Under the pieces are notes generated by a model. The model saw only the letters and a program-made list of their open reading frames with translations, ran no database searches and was not told the origin of the DNA. Of a stretch of 13,918 nucleotides of DNA, positions 1 through 6,255 are shown piece after piece. This DNA is from Thermoplasmata archaeon (GTDB lineage: Archaea; Thermoplasmatota; Thermoplasmata; RBG-16-68-12; JAGMCJ01), in assembly GCA_023129265.1 (NCBI GenBank), contig JAGMCJ010000025.1, forward strand, positions 1-13,918. The letters run 5' to 3'. Each line of letters begins with the position of its first letter. The first letter of the stretch is position 1. The translations under genes and the position numbers were made by a program.

Positions 1-45
1 GCAGTGAAGGCCCTCGACCCTCACCTTCTGCCTGTCAAGCGCCAT
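1..45 (-). CDS. Start of a probable heavy-metal-associated (HMA) domain protein, likely a CadA/ZntA-type P-type ATPase (partial)
   Basis: Only the first 15 residues are inside the window: MALDRQKVRVEGLHC. The run VRVEGLHC at the very end resembles the beta-strand plus first cysteine of an HMA domain (consensus V-x-G-M-x-C-x-x-C); the second cysteine would lie just outside. It begins 15 bases after the stop of the ArsR gene on the same strand, with a purine-rich GAGGGAGGG stretch before the ATG, so it is probably the second gene of that operon. In cadCA and smtBA-like operons an ArsR repressor precedes a metal-transporting P-type ATPase or a metal chaperone. The assignment to an ATPase rather than a free-standing HMA chaperone is inference from this context; the visible sequence supports only the HMA start. 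Confidence 0.55.
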   Translation of the reverse strand, partial: MALDRQKVRVEGLHC

Positions 46-60
46 TCACCCTCCCTCGGT

Positions 61-414
61 TCACTCTTTCATGTGTTCGATGGTGGTCTCCAGCAGTACC
101 CTCACGTGCTCGTCATAGAGGGAGTAGTAGACGTTCTTCCCCTCTCTTCGGTTCCTCACGAACCCGAGAGATCTGAGCGTCCTGAGCTGATGCGATATGG
201 CAGACATCGACATATCGAGCAGGACAGCGAGCTCGCACGGACACAGCTCATCCATCGAGAGCGCGTACAGGATTCTGATGCGCGTTCCGTCCCCGAGGGC
301 CTTGAACATCTCGGAAAGCCTGTAGAAGGCATCCTGGTCGAGCATCTTGCTGGCGACTTCCTCCACCTTGTTCTCGTCAACGGACTCGCTCTTGCATATC
401 TCCCTCTCCGTCAT
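61..414 (-). CDS. ArsR/SmtB-family metal-sensing repressor, CadC-like
   Basis: This is a 117-residue winged-helix repressor that should dissociate from DNA when it binds a thiophilic metal ion or zinc. The helix-turn-helix core spans about residues 56-92 (MSMSAISHQLRTLRSLGFV, then the wing RNRREGKNVYYSL). Two metal sites can be read. Cys7, Cys58 and Cys60 (in ELCPCEL) sit at the positions of the Cd/Pb site of S. aureus CadC; CadC's fourth cysteine, position 11, is Ser here. Asp101, His103, His114 and Glu117 match the alpha5 zinc site spacing (0, +2, +13, +16) of SmtB/CadC exactly. The start at 414 is chosen over an ATG 21 bases upstream because GGAGGTGG lies about seven bases before it and because it gives CadC-like cysteine numbering. 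A TATA box and dyad precede it, suggesting autoregulation; an HMA protein gene follows. Confidence 0.93.
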   Translation of the reverse strand: MTEREICKSESVDENKVEEVASKMLDQDAFYRLSEMFKALGDGTRIRILYALSMDELCPCELAVLLDMSMSAISHQLRTLRSLGFVRNRREGKNVYYSLYDEHVRVLLETTIEHMKE

Positions 415-435
415 GATACCACCTCCTATGAACAC

Positions 436-451
436 TTGAGCAATTATTCAA
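436..451 (-). promoter_or_regulatory. Putative operator of the ArsR gene
   Basis: On the minus strand this reads TTGAATAATTGCTCAA, an imperfect palindrome (12 of 16 positions symmetric). It contains TGAA-N6-CTCA, one mismatch from the TGAA-N6-TTCA core known for SmtB-type repressors. It lies about 11-26 bases downstream of the TATA box, over the expected transcript start, where a bound repressor would block initiation. Function is inferred from position and symmetry. Confidence 0.5.
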
Positions 452-461
452 TTGACTTCCG

Positions 462-471
462 CATATATAAG
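462..471 (-). promoter_or_regulatory. TATA box of the ArsR gene
   Basis: The minus strand reads CTTATATATG, close to the archaeal TATA consensus. The expected transcript start, about 25 bases downstream, falls near 440, giving a leader of roughly 25 bases that contains the GGAGGTGG ribosome site before the ATG at 414. Confidence 0.7.
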
Positions 472-485
472 GTTCCCGCAGGAAC
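472..485. repeat. Short inverted repeat next to the ArsR TATA box
   Basis: GTTCC-CGCA-GGAAC is a perfect 5-bp inverted repeat with a 4-base spacer, abutting the upstream side of the ArsR TATA box, where the BRE element should sit. It could be a second protein-binding site or chance; nothing else supports a function. Confidence 0.3.
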
Positions 486-545
486 AACACTCTCAGCTCG
501 ACAGTGAAGACCCTCATCGTTGGGAAAAAGAGGAGATGCAAGTGG

Positions 546-549
546 AAAA
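546..549 (-). terminator. Oligo-T terminator of the tRNA gene
   Basis: One base after the discriminator base the minus strand has TTTT, the usual kind of archaeal transcription stop after a tRNA. The run is short, so it may be only partly effective. Confidence 0.45.
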
Positions 550-550
550 G

Positions 551-649
551 TGGGCCCAGAGAGATTTGAACTCTCGACCTCCCGGTTTCCGAGGGTTCCC
601 AAGGGAACCATATCAGCCGGGTGCTCCAGCCAAACTAAGCTATGGGCCC
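551..649 (-). tRNA. tRNA-Ile(GAU) with a 24-nt intron
   Basis: The gene folds as a full cloverleaf once a 24-base intron is removed (75 nt mature). Acceptor stem GGGCCCA/TGGGCCC, D arm GCTT/GAGC, anticodon stem CCCGG/CCGGG, loop CTGATAA with anticodon GAT, five-base variable loop AGGTC, T arm GAGAG-TTCAAAT-CTCTC, discriminator A. CCA is not encoded. The intron lies after A37, the canonical archaeal position. GAU at 34-36 reads isoleucine AUU/AUC codons. A TATA-like box lies about 30 bases upstream and TTTT follows immediately. Both acceptor strands, all arms and the loop bases T54-T55-C56-like TTCAAAT are intact, so it should be functional. Confidence 0.95.
587..610 (-). other. tRNA intron with bulge-helix-bulge splice motif
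   Basis: The 24-base intron is flanked by an ideal bulge-helix-bulge. The central 4-bp helix pairs exon CUGA with intron UCGG; the 3-base bulges are UAU (5' site, cut between A37 and the intron's first U) and AAA (3' site, cut before A38). The intron itself folds on GGUUCC/GGAACC with a CUUG loop. This is the substrate of archaeal tRNA-splicing endonuclease. Boundaries come from restoring a seven-base anticodon loop CTGATAA. Confidence 0.9.
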
Positions 650-675
650 GCGCCAGTACGATACCTGCGAGCGAA

Positions 676-683
676 TTTAAAAG
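676..683 (-). promoter_or_regulatory. TATA box of the tRNA-Ile gene
   Basis: The minus strand reads CTTTTAAA, centred about 30 bases before the first base of the tRNA. With the usual 25-base spacing, transcription would start near 653-655, leaving a very short 5' leader for RNase P. Confidence 0.6.
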
Positions 684-698
684 TTATGCAATTGATTC

Positions 699-717
699 TG
701 ATAACAATCATTGATAA
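699..717 (+). repeat. TGATAA direct repeats in the divergent promoter region
   Basis: TGATAA occurs at 699-704 and 712-717, 13 bases apart, and TTGATT at 692-697 forms an inverted pair with AATCA at 706-710. The cluster lies between the tRNA promoter and the nitroreductase TATA box in an AT-rich patch. It may be a binding site for a regulator of the nitroreductase operon; this is inference from position. Confidence 0.3.
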
Positions 718-732
718 TAACCAGACAGAAAG

Positions 733-740
733 GCTTTTAT
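733..740 (+). promoter_or_regulatory. TATA-like box of the nitroreductase/coiled-coil operon
   Basis: GCTTTTAT lies about 32-39 bases before the ATG at 772. The predicted start near 762 gives a leader of about ten bases, with only a weak GGTGG ribosome site. No other TATA-like element was seen before the two coiled-coil genes, so this is the probable promoter for all three. Confidence 0.5.
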
Positions 741-771
741 CAGCCCCGCCAGATTTGGTGGCAGTGATGGA

Positions 772-1290
772 ATGGACGTTCTGGAAGCGATGAAGCAAAG
801 AAAGAGCGTTAGGAGGTTCCAGCCTACGCCTCTCTCTGCGGAGCAGATACAGAGGGTTTTCAACAGCGTCAGAATGGCTCCATCCGTCGATAATCTGCAG
901 CCGTGGAGGTTCATCATCGTCAACGATGAGGACGTGAAGAGACAGCTGGCTGCAGCCTCCGGCAGCCAGAAATGGATTGCCGAGGCACCTTTGGTCGTTG
1001 TGGCCTGTGGGTTGTTGGATGAGGCACAGGGCATGATCGGGGGATACATGAGCAGCTATCCGGTGGACGTGGCACTGGCCATGGCCTATTTGACCTTGGC
1101 GGCCCATAACGAGGGCCTGGGAACATGCTGGGTCAACTCCTTCAACGAGGAGAAGGTCAGGTCCGTCGTGCAGGCGTCCGAGGATGTCAGGGTGATCGCC
1201 CTGACGCCCCTGGGAGTGCCCGACGGGGACCCAGAATCGTCTGGGAGAAAGCACCTGAACGAGATAGTGTCCTACAACAAGTGTGAGTGA
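772..1290 (+). CDS. Nitroreductase-family FMN-dependent oxidoreductase
   Basis: A 172-residue protein of the short nitroreductase group, which uses FMN and NAD(P)H to reduce nitro compounds, quinones or flavins; the physiological substrate cannot be told from sequence. The FMN-phosphate-binding motif QRKSVRRF lies at residues 9-16 (Arg10, Ser12, Arg14), the APSVDNLQPW motif at 36-45, and the conserved GLGTCWV strand at about 115-121. The length is near the lower end for the family, but N- and C-terminal motifs are complete. The ATG follows a TATA-like box by about 32 bases. The zinc-ribbon coiled-coil gene starts 18 bases after its stop, so the two are probably cotranscribed; no functional link is evident. 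It shares its upstream region with the divergent tRNA-Ile gene. Confidence 0.92.
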   Translation: MDVLEAMKQRKSVRRFQPTPLSAEQIQRVFNSVRMAPSVDNLQPWRFIIVNDEDVKRQLAAASGSQKWIAEAPLVVVACGLLDEAQGMIGGYMSSYPVDVALAMAYLTLAAHNEGLGTCWVNSFNEEKVRSVVQASEDVRVIALTPLGVPDGDPESSGRKHLNEIVSYNKCE

Positions 1291-1308
1291 GCCTCAGAGA
1301 GAAAGAGT

Positions 1309-2421
1309 ATGATACCCAAGGCCAGATTGGGAGACCAGAAGCTGTACTGCTCCTTGTGCGGAGCGGAAGTCAGAGAGGAAGAGATAAGCTGCAGCAGCTG
1401 TGGGTCCGACTTCCATGACGAGTTCGAGGCGTATCGCTGTCCCTCATGTCTTTCGATAGTGCGAACGGGCACGAACGAGTGTCCTAACTGCGGCGCGCCC
1501 ATCAAGCCCCTGGACATCGAGAGCCCTCGCGAAGACGACAAGCTGGAAGAGGATTTCCTGAGAGAGCTCGTCGAGAGCACATCTCTCGTGGACACCTCGC
1601 ACCGGATATGGGAGCTGGCCGAGCCTTTTCAGAGGGTAATCAGGCTGAGGAGGAAGAAGCTAGAGCAGATGAACGTCCTGCTCCAGTCGGCCCAGAAGAG
1701 GATAGGCGAACTGAAGAGCTCGACGGACGAAGTGGAGATGATGGAGAAGTCCGAGCTCGAAAGACAGGTCGCACAGCTTGAAGAAGAGAGGAACGAGATT
1801 CTGGAGATCGAGAAGGGCATCATCGAGATGGAGACGATCTACAGGAACCTGCTCTCTCTGCAAGAAACGGAGCTCAAGAGAAAGGAGGACAACCTGAAGC
1901 TCCGTCTGGAGGTCTTCCAGAAGGAGATCGTGAGGCGGGACAAGGACAAGAAACGGCTGCTCGACTGGGAGCGCTCGCTCCAAAAGAAGGAGGAGGAACT
2001 GGCGAAGAAGGAAGGCTCGCTCGGGGAGCGGGAGCAGGGAATCGAGGCGTCGGAAAGGAGGATAGCGGAGGAGATTGAGGCGCGCGCGGCGGGCGGGGAA
2101 TCTGGCGGGAGCGCTGAGGCGCAGCTGTCGAAGCTCGAGGACCTCCCTGATCAGGATCATCGGCGGGAAGACGAAGAGAAGATTGAGGCCCTGGGGGGGC
2201 GGATTGGAGAGCTCGAGGACGAGATGGACAGGATAGTCAAGGCCAAGGACGTTCTCGAGGAGCAGAGCCGCCAGCTCTCGGACCAGAACCACGAGATGAA
2301 GGACGTCCTGAAGAGGCTCGACGCCCTCCTCGGGGAGTTGCCTGACAACATCGTTCAGGAGTTTGCCAAGTCAAAGGACTTCGAGAAGTACGAGAAGGTG
2401 CTGGAAAGTTGTGAGGGGTAG
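1309..2421 (+). CDS. Double zinc-ribbon protein with long coiled coil, function unknown
   Basis: A 370-residue protein. Residues 14-61 hold four CxxC pairs (Cys14/17, 28/31, 44/47, 58/61), each in a typical zinc-knuckle setting (CSLCGAE, CSSCGSD, CPSCLS, CPNCGAP), so two zinc ions are expected. From about 110 to 255 the sequence is charged and helical (coiled coil). A Gly/Ala/Ser-rich hinge (about 257-270) precedes a second helix (about 280-335). The last 34 residues form a less charged tail with the motif LPDNIVQEFAKSKDFEKYEKVL, resembling a short C-terminal module I associate with other archaeal coiled-coil proteins; that recollection needs checking. No signal peptide or membrane segment is visible, so it is probably cytoplasmic. 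The giant rod gene begins five bases later, implying a shared transcript and possible partnership. The zinc ribbons could bind nucleic acid or protein; no enzymatic domain is recognised. The ribosome site before the ATG is poor. Confidence 0.9.
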   Translation: MIPKARLGDQKLYCSLCGAEVREEEISCSSCGSDFHDEFEAYRCPSCLSIVRTGTNECPNCGAPIKPLDIESPREDDKLEEDFLRELVESTSLVDTSHRIWELAEPFQRVIRLRRKKLEQMNVLLQSAQKRIGELKSSTDEVEMMEKSELERQVAQLEEERNEILEIEKGIIEMETIYRNLLSLQETELKRKEDNLKLRLEVFQKEIVRRDKDKKRLLDWERSLQKKEEELAKKEGSLGEREQGIEASERRIAEEIEARAAGGESGGSAEAQLSKLEDLPDQDHRREDEEKIEALGGRIGELEDEMDRIVKAKDVLEEQSRQLSDQNHEMKDVLKRLDALLGELPDNIVQEFAKSKDFEKYEKVLESCEG

Positions 2422-2426
2422 ATGAG

Positions 2427-5400
2427 ATGGGACTGAGAGAAAGAGCCAAGGAGATGCTTTCGGAGGATGTCGAGGTCAAGGAGGTCGAGGTCTACGACGA
2501 GACCGAGGAGCTCAGAGGGGAGATCGAGAGACTGCAGGACGAGCTGAAGTCCGCGCAGGATGAGATCGGATCGCTACAGGAGAATGTGAAGAGCAAGGAA
2601 AAAGCGCTCTCCGAGCAGAGGAAGCAGATCAAGGACGCGGAGAGGCAGCTCTCAGCGCGCAAGAAGGACCTCAAGAAGGCCGAGAAGGAAGCAAAGCAGC
2701 TCGCCACTGAGGGGAAGAAGGAATCAGCGGGGGAAGTGGAGAAGCTGAAGACGCAGCTGGAGAAGGCGAAGGCAGATGCGAACAGGCTGGATGAAGAACT
2801 GAAGTCGGTTCAGGAAGAGTTGAAGATCAAGACCAAGGAGGCGAAGCAACTCGCCACCAAAGGAAAGAAGGAGTCCGAGGCCGAATCCGAGAGACTGAAC
2901 ACCGAGTGGGAGGAGGCAAGGGCCGACCTGAGCAAGCTGGAGGGAGAACTTAAGACGGCTCAGGAAGAGCTGAAGATCAAGGTCAAGGAGGCAAGCAGAG
3001 CGGACAAGCTCGCCAAGGAAGTTGAGAGACTCAAGGGCCAGATCGGCACAATGGGCGAGGAACGAGAGAAGGAAGAGAAGTCCGTATCGGACTTCGAGCA
3101 CCGAGAATCCGAACTGCGGAGCGAGATTGAGGAGAAGGACAAGCGGATATCAGAGCTGGAAGAGGAAACCGAGGGTACAGAGAAGAGATCCAGGACCCTA
3201 GAGAAGAAATCCAAGTCCCTCGTGCGCAAGAAGAAGACTCTCGACAGCAGGGAAAAGGACATCTCCGAGGCTGAAGAGAAGATATCGGAGGCAGAGAAAG
3301 AGCTCCAGTCCAAGGAACAGGAAGTCGCGGAACTGAAACAGACGCTCGAGGAGAAGGGGAGAGAGTTCGAGGAAATGCGGAGGGAAAGCGAGGAAGAGCT
3401 GCAGAGGGCGAGGGAGGGGCTCGAGGGGAATGATAGGGAACTGGCAGACAGGGAGGCCGTCCTGGCCGAGGAGCGGAAGGACCTGGAGGGCATGCGAAGC
3501 GGTGTCCGCCTCACCAAGGAAGAGCTCGGCGAGAGAGAGAGGCAGCTCCTCAAGAGATGGGAGGAAGGGGAGGAGAAGATCAAAGAGATAGACCGCCGCG
3601 AGGCGATGCTGAGAGAGGCCACGAAATCCTTCTCCGAAGAGTCCAAGAAATGGACCAGCAAGAGACGGGCGCTCGCAACCAAGGAGAAGAACATCCAGAA
3701 GAAGATGGACGAGTTCGAGGAGGAATCGAAGGCCTGGAAGGCAGAGAAGAAGGCCATCAAGGCGGAGGAAAGGAAGCTCAAGAAGAGGATCGAAAGAGAG
3801 AAGAGGACTCTCGATCTGAAGAGGGCCGAACTCGGGGAAAGAGAGGAGACGCTCGCTGCGAAGGAGATGGAGACCAAGGGAATGCTCGGCGAGCATGAGA
3901 AGGCGAGAAAGGAGCTAGACGCCGAGAACAAGGCCCTGTTCAAGAGAAAGGAAGCGTTCGAGAAGGCCAGGGAGAAACTCTCCGACCAGGAGATTGTGCT
4001 GAAGGAGAGGGAGATTCAGCTGAAGAAGCAGGAGAAGTTCCTGATATCCAAGGAGAAAGCGCTTGAGTCGAATAACGCCCAGCTGGCGGAGACGGAAGAA
4101 AGGCTCAATCTCCTGAGGGAGACGCTGCTGGAGAGGGAGAACAAGGTCAAGAGGACGGAATCCGAGAGTCAGGACCTCCAGTCAATCCTCAAGGACCGGA
4201 AGAAAGCCCTGTCGGAGAAGGCGAAGGCTTTGGACAAGAAGAACGACAGGATTGTGAAGAGGGAGAAGACCCTGCTCGCCAAGGAAGAGGAGCTATCGTT
4301 CAAGTTCGACGAGATATCGGAGATGGAAGAATCCCTGGTGTCCTACAGGGACCGACTGAACTGGATGGAGGAAGAGGCGCGAGCCAAGGAGAAGGACCTG
4401 AAAGACGTTGAGGCCAAGCTCGCCAGCGAACGGGAAGAGCTGAGGCGGGAAATGGAATCGCTGAACCAGCGGGAATCTGCCATCGTCAAGGACGAGGACG
4501 ACATCAGCTCCAGGCTGTCAGAGGTCAAGAAGCGGGAGACCGTGGTCCGGAAGGAATCGAGAGAGCTGGAGAAGAAGAGGCTCAAGCTCGAGAAGGGCAT
4601 GAGGGACCTCTCGAAGGGCGTTGACGTTTTCGAGCGGGAGAAATCAAGGATAGAGAGGAGTCTGGAGAAGCAGCAGGAGGAGATCGACAAGGAACTCGGA
4701 CTCCTCAAGAGCGAGAAGAGCCTCTCGGAGAAGAGAGCGAGAGGTCTCAACGTGCTGGAAGGGGAGATCGAGGGCAAGAAGCTCGCGATCGACGAGCTGG
4801 AGGAGGTCATGGCGAAGAAGCTGGACAAGCTGAAGGCCGAAGAGGAGGACCTGAAGAAGCGCATGGACTACCTCGAAAAGAGGGAGACGGAGGTCTCTGA
4901 GGTCGAGGCTCACCTGATAGCGAGGGAGGATGATGTCAACTCCCGCGAGGCGGACCTGGAGAAGAAGAAGGCGGCGCTGAAGGAGCTCGAGAACGACCTC
5001 GCGAATGCGGAGAAGACGTCATCCAAGGAGAAGCTGAAGCTCGACGAGCTGTGGAGGAACCTGGGAAGAGAAGGCAAGCGCCTGGAAGGTCTCAGAAGTG
5101 CGATTCTGGACGAGGAGAAGACGATCAAGGAGAAGCGTGGGAAGCTGGACCGGAAGGCAGGGGACGTGCTGAGAGCCGAGGCCGACCTGAACCTGATGAA
5201 GAAGGAACTCGAGAGCAGGGAAGAGGAACTGCGCGAAGCCATCGAGAAGACGGGAAGGGACCAGGAAGAGCTCAGATCGAGAGCCGAGGACATCCAGCAG
5301 TGGGAGCAGAAGCTGTCCAAGTGGAGCAAGGACCTCGAGGAGAAGCAGAGCGCCCTGGACGTGCGTAGCGTGGAGATCGTGGGCGAGAGGAAGAAGCTCG

Positions 5401-6185
5401 AGAACATCGAGTCCGAGCTGCCGGCGAGGCTCAGCTCCCTTGAGACGCAGGAAAGGGCGATTGCAGAGAAGTCGCTGGAGCTGGAGAGGACCTCAAAGCT
5501 CATCGACCAGGAGATGAGCAGGCTGGAGGACGAGTGGCACGAGCTCAAGGAAAGAGAGAGGGAGATCGCGGAGACGAAGGAGACGGCGGCCTCGCTGCTC
5601 GAGTACGCCGAGTCCATGGTGAAGGACAAGAAGACCAGGATGGACGAGGAGATCGAGAGGGCCCTCGCGGACCTGGAGGCGAAGCAGAGGGACGTCGACG
5701 AGAAGACGAAGGAGGTCAAGGAAGCTCTGGCAACGAAGGCCGAAGCCGAGAGGTCCCTGACCAGACTGGAGCGAAAGGAAGAGGAAGTCCTCGCCCTCAG
5801 GAAGGAGCTGGAGCTCGAGAAGGAATCCCTCACCAAGGAGAGAAAGTCCGTCAACGAGATGCTGTCCAGGATGGAGAGAGAGAGCAAACGGCTCTCCGAT
5901 CGTGAGAGGAAGCTCGACTCGGAGCTCGAGAAGGCGACCGCCAAGGAGAAGCTCAGACTTCAGAGCGAGTCGAAGAAGCTGGAGAAGGAGAGGGAGGAGA
6001 CCTCGGAACTCTCCGAGAGGCTCCAGGCCAGGGTGAAGACGCTCGAGAAGAAGGAGAAGAAGATCTCCGTCCTCGAAGCAAAGAACATGAAAACCGAGGA
6101 GGAGCTCTCGAAGGCTAAGATGGATCTCGAGGCAAGGTCAAGGCGCCTTGAGAACATGAAGGAGAAGCTGTCCAAGATTCTGTGA
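2427..6185 (+). CDS. Giant coiled-coil/helical-rod protein, 1252 aa, function unknown
   Basis: The whole protein is a charged helix rich in Glu, Lys, Arg and Leu. I find no cysteine and only one proline (Pro999). Leu/Val recur at exact seven-residue steps over long runs, for example 525-532-539-546-553 and 809 through 858 (eight in a row), often as the only strong hydrophobic of the heptad, so parts might be single alpha-helix (ER/K-type) rather than classic coiled coil. No Walker A, Walker B or signature motif is present at either end, so it is not SMC or Rad50 although searches will hit their arms. No membrane segment or signal peptide is seen. If fully helical, the rod would be about 185 nm long (1252 x 0.15 nm). 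Residues 88-187 are a tandem duplication. The ATG is preceded by GAGGGG eight bases upstream, overlapping the end of the zinc-ribbon gene. A structural, tethering or scaffold role is inferred. Confidence 0.9.
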   Translation: MGLRERAKEMLSEDVEVKEVEVYDETEELRGEIERLQDELKSAQDEIGSLQENVKSKEKALSEQRKQIKDAERQLSARKKDLKKAEKEAKQLATEGKKESAGEVEKLKTQLEKAKADANRLDEELKSVQEELKIKTKEAKQLATKGKKESEAESERLNTEWEEARADLSKLEGELKTAQEELKIKVKEASRADKLAKEVERLKGQIGTMGEEREKEEKSVSDFEHRESELRSEIEEKDKRISELEEETEGTEKRSRTLEKKSKSLVRKKKTLDSREKDISEAEEKISEAEKELQSKEQEVAELKQTLEEKGREFEEMRRESEEELQRAREGLEGNDRELADREAVLAEERKDLEGMRSGVRLTKEELGERERQLLKRWEEGEEKIKEIDRREAMLREATKSFSEESKKWTSKRRALATKEKNIQKKMDEFEEESKAWKAEKKAIKAEERKLKKRIEREKRTLDLKRAELGEREETLAAKEMETKGMLGEHEKARKELDAENKALFKRKEAFEKAREKLSDQEIVLKEREIQLKKQEKFLISKEKALESNNAQLAETEERLNLLRETLLERENKVKRTESESQDLQSILKDRKKALSEKAKALDKKNDRIVKREKTLLAKEEELSFKFDEISEMEESLVSYRDRLNWMEEEARAKEKDLKDVEAKLASEREELRREMESLNQRESAIVKDEDDISSRLSEVKKRETVVRKESRELEKKRLKLEKGMRDLSKGVDVFEREKSRIERSLEKQQEEIDKELGLLKSEKSLSEKRARGLNVLEGEIEGKKLAIDELEEVMAKKLDKLKAEEEDLKKRMDYLEKRETEVSEVEAHLIAREDDVNSREADLEKKKAALKELENDLANAEKTSSKEKLKLDELWRNLGREGKRLEGLRSAILDEEKTIKEKRGKLDRKAGDVLRAEADLNLMKKELESREEELREAIEKTGRDQEELRSRAEDIQQWEQKLSKWSKDLEEKQSALDVRSVEIVGERKKLENIESELPARLSSLETQERAIAEKSLELERTSKLIDQEMSRLEDEWHELKEREREIAETKETAASLLEYAESMVKDKKTRMDEEIERALADLEAKQRDVDEKTKEVKEALATKAEAERSLTRLERKEEEVLALRKELELEKESLTKERKSVNEMLSRMERESKRLSDRERKLDSELEKATAKEKLRLQSESKKLEKEREETSELSERLQARVKTLEKKEKKISVLEAKNMKTEEELSKAKMDLEARSRRLENMKEKLSKIL
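2688..2987 (+). repeat. Tandem 150-bp (50-residue) duplication inside the giant rod gene
   Basis: Residues 88-137 and 138-187 align without gaps, both beginning EAKQLAT and ending QEELKIK plus two residues, with matching blocks GKKES, KL/RL, and EELK/GELK. The DNA copies have diverged at many synonymous positions (for example gcaaagcagctc versus gcgaagcaactc), so the duplication is not recent. Fifty is not a multiple of seven, so the copies shift heptad register by one residue. Confidence 0.85.
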
Positions 6186-6200
6186 CGAGGCGTTCTCGTC
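6184..6200 (+). terminator. Possible hairpin terminator overlapping the stop of the rod gene
   Basis: GACGAG-GCGTT-CTCGTC is a perfect 6-bp stem beginning inside the TGA stop codon. It is followed by AGGCTTTTAT, whose T run could serve as an archaeal stop but is also the next gene's TATA box. The role is uncertain. Confidence 0.3.
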
Positions 6201-6202
6201 AG

Positions 6203-6212
6203 GCTTTTATAC
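6203..6212 (+). promoter_or_regulatory. TATA box of the BtuFCD-type importer operon
   Basis: GCTTTTATAC fits an archaeal TATA element. The expected transcript start is near 6232-6236, about 25 bases before the TTG start codon at 6260. Its existence here argues against the longer reading of the next gene from GTG 6182. Confidence 0.6.
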
Positions 6213-6249
6213 CTAAAGCGTATTTGACTTTTCTAAAGTATGCTTTAGG
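6203..6249 (+). promoter_or_regulatory. Nested inverted repeats over the importer promoter (putative operator array)
   Basis: CCTAAAGC (6212-6219) and GCTTTAGG (6242-6249) are perfect inverted arms; pairing can extend inward by six more positions (two G-U) to a 14-bp stem with a ten-base loop. Additional half-sites alternate: GCTTT 6203-6207, AAAGC 6215-6219, ACTTT 6227-6231, AAAGT 6235-6239, GCTTT 6242-6246. CTAAAG recurs at 6213 and 6233, 20 bases or two helical turns apart, and CTAAAG-TATG-CTTTAG (6233-6248) is a compact palindrome. The array spans the TATA box, predicted start and the first bases of the ribosome site. Because the predicted start lies inside the large stem, a DNA operator is more likely than an RNA hairpin. 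Confidence 0.55.
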
Positions 6250-6255
6250 AGGAGG
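6248..6255 (+). promoter_or_regulatory. Ribosome binding site deciding a TTG start
   Basis: GGAGGAGG precedes TTG 6260 by four bases (seven from the first GGAGG). It is the only strong Shine-Dalgarno sequence near the N-terminal hydrophobic segment and supports TTG 6260 as the start of the binding-protein gene. Confidence 0.65.

Noticed and set aside
415..435. ArsR gene start at ATG 435
   Set aside because: The GGAGGTGG ribosome site lies inside the seven extra codons, pointing to ATG 414, which also restores CadC-like residue numbering.
472..610. Link between the GTTCC/GGAAC inverted repeat at 472-485 and the similar hairpin in the tRNA intron
   Set aside because: Shared bases are few and the intron hairpin is explained by splicing structure; chance similarity is the simpler reading.
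452..793. Plus-strand 113-codon frame across the tRNA gene
   Set aside because: It runs antisense through the tRNA and both promoter regions; no ribosome site and no protein pattern.
2960..5944. Long minus-strand open frames (up to 344 residues) inside the giant rod gene
   Set aside because: Their translations are Ser/Leu/Phe-rich mirror images of Glu/Lys/Arg-rich helix codons, with no domain pattern or ribosome sites; they are artefacts of codon bias on the coding strand.
2427..6185. SMC, Rad50 or myosin-like identity for the giant protein
   Set aside because: Similarity would be only generic coiled coil. There is no Walker A, Walker B, signature or hinge-like globular domain at the ends or middle.
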